Shown one piece after another: positions 48,701-60,000 of a stretch of DNA of 64,000 nt. The position numbers were made by a program, and so were the translations under genes. This stretch comes from Atherix ibis. Lineage: Eukaryota; Arthropoda; Insecta; Diptera; Athericidae. The notes beneath the pieces were generated by a model. The model made no database searches. It saw only the letters and a list, made by a program, of their open reading frames with translations, and was not told where the DNA came from. Each line of letters begins with the position of its first letter. Position 1 is the first letter of the stretch. The stretch covers positions 26,498,233 to 26,562,232 of the forward strand of contig OY282610.1 of assembly GCA_958298945.1 (NCBI GenBank). The letters are read 5' to 3'.

Positions 48701-50970
48701 GAAATTCAACAGAAATTTTATCAATACTATTTATAATTTTGTATAGTTGTGAACAAAATTATTAAAATTAAATAATTTTATTATTATATATAATTATTTT
48801 AAAGTTTTCTTTTACAATAATAATTAATGGCATATTTGATAAATCGTTTTTCTTCTCAATGTAATTTACAAAAATTTATTCATTTTAGAAATTTTTACTA
48901 TTATAATTAAAAGATTAGATATAAAAATTTGTTTATTCTTCTATAAAAATTAATACAATAAAATTTGAGTTAGAATAAAAATTGCAATTTGAAAAGGGAA
49001 CCTTAAAATTTTCTTTTTAATTTTTCCAATTAAACAGAAAACTCTTTGTCTAACCCCTTTCCACACCCCTCAACAAAATTAGTTGTAATAATCTAATTTA
49101 TAGAAAATATACAATTTCAGAAATTCTCAAATAATAAACAGAAAATTATTTAATTATTTTCTAAAAAAAAATAAATAATACAATTAACGTAAATTTATAA
49201 ATTTTCTTCTTATTTTTTTTTGGCAAATACGAGTACAATAAGTAATTATAAAAAGCTTTCACTTTGGAGAGTTGCGTATCTAGATATGTGCTTATAGGTA
49301 ATAAGAAAGCTCTAGAAAATTGAAACTTTTGATAATTGAAAATATTATTATTATTATTTTGTTGTTGTTGGTATTATACAATAATAAGTTTATTATTATT
49401 AACTGAATTATTTAAAATTATAAAAATAAAAAACGTTCATACAGAAAATTGGGCGGCGCATTCTACACACTATCGATGGTTCACGTATTTTAGGTTAATA
49501 GCTTCTGCTTAAGAATATTTTGTGTAGAGAAATTTTAGACTAAAATGAGTAAAAAAATTGTATCTGTATGTGCACTTTGGTCAGTGGAACACCTGTCAGT
49601 ATGCGACACTGTAGAATTTGACAGCAACAACAACGAAAATGGGGCGCTAAATCAAAAACAACAAAATCAGTAGTGGCTATACACCGGCTGTAAAACTTTT
49701 CGTAAATACCATAGATCATGTTCCAAAAATAGTTTTTCTAGACTTCCCATACGGTTTTAAATAGAGTATGTAGATCTTTTTAGTGAGTGCGTAATATACC
49801 ATCGGATAGTTTTTCTTTTACTTTACGTTATTTTTTTTTTTTTTTTTGGGGCTTTAAATGTACTTTTCTGCATAAGAATTGTACAAAAATAAATTGATAT
49901 AATTTCAATTAACGAATTTTCCATATTATTATTGTGAATAAAGTACAAAATATTTTTGAGAAATGGCTAATGCGGTGGTACGTGTTATTAGTAGATGTGA
50001 TGAGGCAGCAGAAACAAAGAATTTAAGTATGAAAAAATATCAAAGAGTAATCAAAATATTTCGATAAATATTATAAAAGAATATACTTGATTAGACAGAA
50101 CATTTTCTAACTTGTTATTTTTAGTCATACTATATTTAGTGAATATGGTTCCATTCAGATTTAGATATTTTTGTAGGCATAAATCGTGATTTTTATCAGT
50201 TTCATACTAATTAAAAAATACCTTCAGTATAATTTCAATATGACTGTTATTTATAGTATAATGTAATAGTTGATGAAATATAAGCACGATAATAATAAGT
50301 AAATGTGATTAATAATCAGTAACTAATCGAATTGGAACGCACGTCCTCGTAATAATGAGTGAAAACCAAATATTACGTTTAGCCAATTAACAAAAAAAAA
50401 AAATACAATAAAATAAAAAAAATTACTTAATATTGGAAAATCGCATAATCATAAATGGTAAAAACGTTGAACAATTATTATGATAATTTTGATTTCTTCT
50501 ACTACACATAAAAGAAAACTTTAAAAGATAAAATTTTTGTCGTATTATTATTTCTTTGTCGTAGAGAAAATCTCTCTTTGGAGACTTTGTACAGCTGATC
50601 TTGTAAAAATTTCACTTGTTGCATTCGATAAAAATTATTTCCTTGTCATTTGTTTTTTTTTTTAAATTTATTATTAAAAAAAATATAGTTCCTTTTCCAA
50701 TAAACCAAAAAAAAAAAAATTATTTCCATTTTTTATATTAAAACTATTTGCAACGATTTTGATTATAATTTTGTAATGGCCTAAACTTTACGATACGAAA
50801 TGGAGGTCATCGATACGATGCGTAATCACTTACGCTTTAATCGATGATCAGTATGGCAGTACTAAATTGAATCAGTCCATTTTAAAATTGCGGTAAAATT
50901 CTTGCAATTAATTAACACGCAACCATAATTTTTATCATAATTTTTTATTTTTCTTTTATTGGTAAGTACA

Positions 50971-51007
<37 letters not shown>

Positions 51008-54000
51008 GTAATAATTTATTAATTCATCTTATTATTATTATTATTGCATTAAAAAATAAAAATTTGTATTGTGGTTAATTAAATTTAATTTTTATTGTTT
51101 TTTGTTGTTGTTGAGGATGCTACAAAAGAAAAGAGGAATTAAGTCTGCAAATTAATAGGAAAACCCCATTCTTTTTGGCGGTAAATTTAAAAATAATATA
51201 TGCAATACTTATAAATATTTATCAGATATGTTCGTTTGTTTGTATATATACAATATACCTTCTTCCCCTTCAATATTAATTATTTTCCGCGCCTCAAAAA
51301 AAAAGAAAGGAAAAAAATAGAAAGAAATTAAAAGAAGCACATGAACGATGATGATAGTCGAGGCTACTAAAATAAGATGTAATGTAGGCCTATAATTATT
51401 ATTTACGATCCATTAAGTGAATTTTGTAATTCCGCAATTTAATTAAATCTATTTTCATTTTTTTTTTTTTAGGTTAATTTACTTTCATTTTTTTCTTTCA
51501 TTAATTTTTATGATGTAATCAGAGTAATATTTAGATTTTATAGTAAAATAGTAAAATTTTGTTAAACAAAATATCGAAAAAAGAATTATATATAACAAAA
51601 TATCAAAATTGTGTTATTAATAATTACTTTCTATTAGGAAGCTTGTGATTTGATTTTTTTTTTAGAAATTTTATTTGGAAATGTTTTTTTCTCAATTTTT
51701 TGCTGTTTTTAAAATTTATTTTTATTATCATTGATAAAATTGGAAGTGTGTGAAAATTGAAATTTTTAAATTTTTTAGTACAAAAACCAAAACGAACAAG
51801 ATTTTTTTGTCTAATAAATACTAATAAAGTTAAACAACCAAAATTATGATAAAAATTTTTATATAAATTGTTTTAGGACAACTGCAGCTTTTTTGAAGTC
51901 TACCGAATGTACTTTAAGGTAGTTAGTTATTTTCAGAATGCTGTTTTTTTTGTTTGTTGAAATAACATAATTTGAATATAATTCTACTATACTTTTAGGT
52001 TTCTATTAGGTTATTAGATTTGCTTTAATATATATATTTTTTTTTTTGGTAGTGATACCGAAAAGGTCTAAACTAAAGCCTATTTCAGTAGACAAATAGT
52101 TGTATTTGATTAAAATTTTCTAAGCAAATTTAATAAGTTATTTTCAAACAATTTAAATATCATGAAATTGTCAATTTTTAAAGGAATTTTAAGGTTTATA
52201 ATATGGCTTCTATACTATAAATTTAGAATTTTCTATTTCATAAGTCCATATTGGATACGTTCAGTTTTTCTTCGTAATTCTGAGATTTGCTTGCCTTTAT
52301 TTAGAGTTTTTTTTTTACATTTCCTTATAAATACGATTGAATATTTATTTAAAAAAAAAATAATATTAAATAATATATTGTATATTTTGAAATTTTTTTT
52401 TAAATAAAAAAAAAACAATAAGAAATTGCGTAAAATTTTTCTAAATTATTATAATCAATTCAAGGTGAATATTGATATTAAAATGGATTTTTTTTTAATG
52501 TGTATTTTTTTATTAAATATTACATATATCATAATATAAACAATAATTAATAATAATTAATGTTTGCTCGTAAGAAGATTTATGCAATAAAAAAATTATT
52601 TAGTTCAGTGCAAAGTAAAAATCATTTTAATAATTTATGATAGAAGAAAACATCACAAACAAATTAAGATAAAGAAAAAAATGTAAAAATTGTGGAAAAA
52701 AATTAATAAAAACCATTTTAACAACAATATTACATACTCTGAATACATTTAATAATACACGAATAGTAATATTATTGAAAATTTCCACACTTTGTGTAAT
52801 AATTTATTATTGGGCGATTAGCTATTTGGCTTCCAACTATATTACGTAATTGTCTAGATTAAAGGTGCTCGAATGGTGTTTTGGAGAAATATTAAATAAA
52901 ATACATATAAAATTGTATTTATTTATAACAAATTAATGCAGACCATTCAAAAATTACTGACATAATCTGAAACAAACTCAAAAGAAATTATTCGAACCGA
53001 ATCAAATATGATGACTAACACTGTAATCGGTCCGCTTGCTGTTAACAGTGAAGGCTAAAAATTTATGTACACACACACAGTAATTATTCTGTTCATAATT
53101 AAATGAGTATTTTTGTTATTTATTCTGATTTGTATTGTATTTTTTTAAAAAAAAGTCCATTAAGACATGTGCTATGGAACTATAACATGTGACGCCATTA
53201 TCTTGCGGTCATTTGGTGACTAAAAAAAGGACTTTTTAATCTTTGACAGCATGCTACTTTGACGTTTCAGACTATATGGTATGATTCAATAACACGTTGA
53301 GATACTGAACGTTTATTAGAAAAATTTGTGAATTTATGGTCGAAATGGACGTCCTTTCGAGAACATTCGAGGAAACTGATTCAGTTGTCAATCATCATGT
53401 GCCTGTACACCGGCGGCCATAAAATCTAAATCCCCCTTCTGTGGCTTCAATTTGTCGAATATTGCAAAAATACTTGGGCCTGCGTCCATACAAGATTCAA
53501 TTGGCTCAATACCTAAGCCACAAGACCATGCCTAGCGTCGAGCGTTCGCTGACTGGATTCTTGAGAAGTTGAAAGCGGATCCCAGATTTGGTTAAAAAAT
53601 CATCTTCAGCGACGAAGTGCATTTTTTGCTGAATGGCTGCGTAAACAAACAAAATTATCGGATCTGGGATAAACAGAAACTACAGCAGTTCCAGGAGCTT
53701 TCTTGGAATTAGCCTTAATTGGATGTATGGATTTGGTGTGCTGATGTTAAATCCATGATAATATATGTTAAATCAATGAGAATTTTGTTATTAGTGGTTT
53801 GGCTATCGCGAAGTATATGTATAATCATCTCTCAGATGAATGAGAAACGTTTCTGAAGAGGAAATTGTAGATGGGATTGGTATGCCCGATCCTTACTCTT
53901 AACAGTTGTTTTGTCCAGAATTTAGGAATGGTAGTTGTATAGACTAGATGGGTGATGGATAGAAGGAAACTTGTCGACAGTGACGAGTCCTTCTATTTAT

Positions 54001-57000
54001 CTATATAAGGTTTTAGATATTAATGGCCATTTTTTTAACAGATTTGGTAGGAGAGCGGGTTAATAGGTACTTACAAAAGAATAGACAAATGTGGATGCTT
54101 TTGATTGATTTCTTGGTTCAACCAATCCAATAACGATGCATAGTACATACCATTTATCGTTTGTCCTTTTTCCAAGTAGTCGATGTAGATGATCCCAAAT
54201 GCATTCCAAAAAATCGGGGCCATTAACTTGTCAGCCGAATTCACCCTCTTCGCCTTCTTCAGATCTGAATTGTCATCTGCGTCTTAGTAATAGTTATATA
54301 TCGACGCAGAAATTCGTCAGGATAGCACAATTCCGTTTGTTTCCCACTGTGACCACCCATCCAGCGTGCCGATATTTTTTCACGCTGAATTTTGTGTGTA
54401 AAATTGAGTCAGGTGATATGGACAGCAGTCTACTAAGAGATGACATCATCAGAACTAAGACCGCCATTTTTTTGATTTTGTAAGTACTAATTGGCCCGCC
54501 CTCGTATGATGGGAATAACTATATAAACTGGCCGAGTATCACCCGAGCAAGTCCATCAGCCAGATATTTTGACTTGAAACCCCTGTAGCTATTCTGATAA
54601 TTATCAGAATATACCCCGAATGCTATCCAGGAGCACATTTTTGGAACAAGTACGAATAGCTACAAGGGCTTCAAATCAATCGGTGAAAATAGGTTTCGCA
54701 CGATTATCAGAAAGATCAACTGCAATATCGACTGTCATTTTAATGGCCTATAGTTTAGCACAATAAGAAACTGCCCTCTATGGTAAAACATTGAACTGCA
54801 GATTATTAAAATGGCGGTAAGGAGGCAGTATCTGTAAAAATCAGAGTTGGATCAATGAACCCCATCCAATATGTCTGGGAACAGTTTCCTATAAATCTAT
54901 GGGTGTTATACATATGGTATATAATAATGGTTTCAGGGGAGGGGAGGGAGGGAGGATTGCTATCTGAGAGAGGTACATATGATTGAACTTAATATATTAA
55001 AAAGGGAATAATGAGAAAAAGAAATGTTTTTGTACAAAATTTTTATTCGGAAAGTAATAAGAAATTGATTTGCGTTCAGTTACAGCCAAGAGGGAGCCCA
55101 TCGAAGAAGTAAAAATCTTAAATACTTCATCTACTTAATTTCTAAAGTATAAAAATATAATGTATAATTTTATAAAATTCTAAATAAAAGCTGTTGAAAA
55201 TTCAAAATCTCATATAAACTAATTAAAATTAATAATAATAAAAATATTATGTGATAGCGGAAATATGTGTAAAAAAAATTATCAATTAAGAAATTCACAG
55301 AAAAAAAAAAATGTTAATTACATTTAAAATATAAAAGCTGAAATATTTTTACAATTAAACGGTTTTTCTTCTTTTTATTAGATCTTTCCGAATGTGGACT
55401 GATGCAGGTACCTGATGCGGTCTATCATTTAATGCGGAATACCGAATTGAAAGCATGTGATCTTAGTTCTAATGTAATCAAAAGGCTGTCTTCGAAATTT
55501 GCTGAAAAGTTCAATTTGATAACAGGTAAATTTATAAAATTTGATCTTTTAAAGTTCTTTGTTGAAATTCAATCACAAAAATGAAGGCTTATGCAATTTA
55601 TATTTTAGAAAGTGAAATTTAATAAAACATATTTTAAATTAAGATTTTAATTAAACTATTATATACGTATTGTTTAAATTTTGCCATTATATATTGGGTT
55701 GGTGCAAAAATTATGACCGTTTTTTGCATATATAATTAAACATTTTTTTTTAGATTTGTATTATTTATTTAATCAGTTATATAATTTCCATCAGTTCTTA
55801 TCACCTCCTCCCATCTTTCTATCAACTTATTAATACCATTAGTGTAAAATTCCTTGGATTTTGATGCGAAATATGTAGAAAGGGATGTTTTTACCTGCTC
55901 TATTGTATCAAATTTTTTATCATTTAAAAAATTTTGCAGTGATTGGAATAAATGGAAATCGGAAGGAGCAAGATCTGGAGAATACGGTGGATGCTTGATA
56001 ACGTCCCAATTAAGCTTGTATTGGGTCATTACAGCCACATGTGGTCGCGCGTTGTTGTGATGAAACACTACCCCTTTTCTGTTTACCAATTCTGGTCTAT
56101 CCTTTTGAAGGGCGATGTTCAATTTGGATAATTGCTGACAATATCGTTCTGCTGTAATTGTCTGATTGCGTTCCAAGAGTTCAAAATACACAATACCCTT
56201 ACAATCCCACCAAACACAAAGCATAACTTTTTTTTGATGGATTTCGGCTTTCGAAGTTGTTAATGGGGCTTGTCCAGGTATAGCCCAATGTCTATTTCTT
56301 GTCACGTTGTTGTACACGACCCATTTCTCATCTCCAGTTACCAAACGATGCAAAAAAGGTTCATGTTTTTGTCTCGCACTCAAAGCAACGCACGTTGAAA
56401 CACGATCCAATAAATTGGCAGCCGGCAATTGATGAGGTATCCAAACGTCGTACCGCGAAACCATCCCCATACGCTTCAAATGCCTTAATACGGTTGTATG
56501 GTTGACTCCCATCATCGACGCGATCTTCCTGGTGGTAAGACGTGGATTGGTGTCAATTATGACTTTTAACTTATCCTCATCAGACTTCAATGGCCGCCCG
56601 GTACGTGGTTGATCAATTAGTGAAAAATCCCCAGATCGGAATTTTGTAAACCATCTTTGTGCCTGCCGAACTTTGATGACATCTGCTCCATACACTTCGC
56701 AAATGTTTTTGGTTGCCACACTCACGGTTTTGTCTTTACGGAATTCATAAAGTAAATAATGACGTAAATGCACTTTATCGACCGACATTTTGAAAAAATA
56801 CAAGGGCTCTTCACTGTACTCTGGCCAGGCCAAAACTGAATAGAAAGTTGAGGGAAAGCATCTTTTATACACGTATAATGCAATCATTTAAAAGAAGATA
56901 CTATTCATCATATCTGAAGAAAAATTTTTTTTACCTGGGATCATAAAAAACGGTCATAACTTTTGCACCAACCCAATATATTAATTATAATAAAGTTTAA

Positions 57001-60000
57001 ATATTTGTTAGAAGATTTCTTACAGAACTTGATCCTTTTTATATTTGATAACTTTTATCGATTCGCTAATTTTGGGCGGTAATTCGACTATTACTAGACG
57101 GATGATGATACTTTTTAAATTTCCTAAATTTTTAGGATTATTTACAAAAATATTATCTTTTATATACTATAGTTTTTGAAAAATGATCCAATAATGTCAA
57201 ATCGCACGATCTTTGATGCCAATTGACATCACCAAATCTCAAAATTACACGTTCTGGGAAATTTTTCCCCAATAATGCCAAAATTTGTTTTGTTGTATGG
57301 TTTGTAGTACCATATTATTTAAATTACATTTAGTCTAAGGTAAAATCCTTAAGTTTAGACTGAAAACAATCAGTTATCATTCGGCCATAGAAGGAGATGG
57401 TCTCTCGTTCTTTATTTTCAAAGAAATCCGGGCCAATAACATATTAAAACAAAAATGCACTTTTTGTGGATACAATAGCTTTTCTACAATCACTTATGAG
57501 TTTTTACTATCTTATATACTCATATATTAATTTTGTTTATTTAACGTTTGCGCAGAGTGAAAAATTATGACGACCCTAGTCTCCACTTAAAAAGAAGAAC
57601 AATAGAATCACCGCATGTGTAGAAAGTTCTTACCCATATTATCGCCTAGTTTATTATCAGTAAAATAATCCATTTTATAAAATGGCAAATATTTTAATTT
57701 TAAAAAATCCAACATAAGATGAAATTTATCTATATAATAATTATCAATTAATAAGGATATATTTTCCAAACTAAAAAAATGGATAGTCTGTTATTCAATG
57801 CTTTAAGAAGTAAAGGGTTTTTGAATAAGAACTTGACAAATTTTTTTTTTCTAAATATCTCGCAAATCATTTGAGATATATTAAAAATTTTATTATTGGC
57901 TTAAAGTACAATCAATACAATTATGAATGGAACGCGACTTCGGTCATATGTTTACCACAGGCATGCTTGCAGCGATCGATTCGTTGAAGCCAATTTTCGA
58001 TGGCTCGGCCACACAATTCGACGGGAATGGCCGCTATTTCTTGTTCGATGTTGGCTCTTAGGTCCTCTAACGTCGCCGGCTTGTTGGCATGGATCATCGA
58101 TTTAACGTAGCCTTACAGAAAAAAGTCTAGAGGTGTTAAATCACTAGATCTCGGCGGCCAATCGACAGGACCTTTTCTCGATATAACACGTTCACCGAAC
58201 TTGGACTCCAATTAGTCGATTGTTTCTCCCGATGTGTGGGATGTAGCACCGTCTTGTCGAAACCACATATCACTGATGTCCAGCTCATGCAAGTGATCGA
58301 GAAATAACGCTGCAACATGTCTCTGTAGCGTTCACCATTGACTGTAACGTGACGGTCATTTTCATCAACGAAGAAAAATGGCCCAATGACGCCACCGGCA
58401 TGAAAACCGTACCATATAGTCACTTTTTGTGGATAAAGTAGTGTTTCATGAAGCACATGAGGGTTTGCAGCACTCCAATAACGCATGTTTTGTTTGTTGA
58501 CTTAGCCATTCAACCAAAAATGCGCTTCACGTTGCGATGAAAGTCACTGAAGATGATTTTTCGATGAAAGTCGTCATTTTCGGCAAACTTTTCTAGAGCC
58601 CAATCCGAGAACGTGCGTTGCTTCATATGGTTAAGTGGCTTTAGTTCTTGAGTTAACTTGATCTTAAGTTAACTCAAGAACTCAAGATCAAGTTAACTCA
58701 AGAACTACGGTAAGAAATCAAAAGTGTCAAGTTGCTATTGAAAAACCCGATATTTACTGATCAGAAAAACAGTCGGTACCACTTTCGATCGTACACTACC
58801 ATACCGTACTTACTCTTTATAATTGTTTTTTTTTTTTAAATTCTATATTTAACCAAATTTAATTATATGAAAATTAAAAAAAAACAACTATTAATTGATA
58901 GAATCTAAAAATGGTATCTTTTCATCCTCTAATCATGAGTAGTAAATACGATAGTTTGATTACAGTTACTCTTTAATAATAATTTTAATTTTTTAATTAA
59001 ATTTTTTCGTTAGAACTGAAAGTTTAATTACTCTGCAACAGTTTGGATTACGAACTGAGCATTCCACTGTCCAGCAGTACACACAGCGTGATCGTCAGAG
59101 TGAAATAAATACTGCCCAGGCATTATTTTGCGACCTTACCGCCATGTTTGGCACTCTGGATTGCTTTGGAAGCTGCAGCGAATCTCTCCTTCTGGTTATT
59201 TCCATATCCTCAAATTAGATATCTCGGGCATATATTTTTAGCTAGCCGAAAATATTGAGTATATATTTGTGTTCGTCAGGGTAGCATTCTAGATCCACTC
59301 CTATGCCTATAATATTCCTTGTCACAATAATATCCTTACGGTACTACATGCAGACAATACAGCTATCCTTGCACAATATTCTACAAAACCACCTTACTCT
59401 ATACATTTTCAATCAGACTTATAACTCCTAAAGTGAATGAGCAAAAATGTGCTCACGTTTCTTTTACACTTTGCCAAGAACACACCCCTGATGTAACCCT
59501 AAATGACAGTATAATATTCCATAAAAACGAATAAGCGGTACTTTGGAGACTTATAACCGATAAACGGTTAACCTGGAAACCCTCAAACAAAAATATTGTA
59601 AAATAAAAAAAAAATTTTTTTTGTTTGAATAAATAATAAATAATTGTTTTTTTTTTTTTTTAAATGTTGTACCTTTTATCATTTTAGAATTGAACCTATC
59701 ACATAATACTCTATCAAAATTGCCTGATGAATTTGTTAAGTTAACATCGCTAGCATGCTTGGACATTTCACATAATTCGTTCGTAGTGCTGCCCTCAGTC
59801 GTGTTCAAAGTACCAAAGTTGCAGTTCTTAAGTGCCAACAATAATAATATTTTAGGTAAGTTCAAATTAAAATAATCGAATCCATTAATTTGATAATAAT
59901 TGAATATATTTTTAAATTATATTTATAGAAATCGATACGGATCAGATGATTGTTTCAAATAATATTGAACGTGTTGATCTACGATATAATCCATTGACAA

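Larger units (their letters stand above)
44926..49962. other. LRRC20 intron 1, middle part
   Basis: Contains the repeat array at 45.35-45.90 kb and the jockey remnant at 46.1-46.9 kb. Otherwise AT-rich, with an ATT microsatellite near 47289-47312. No other gene seen. Confidence 0.45.
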
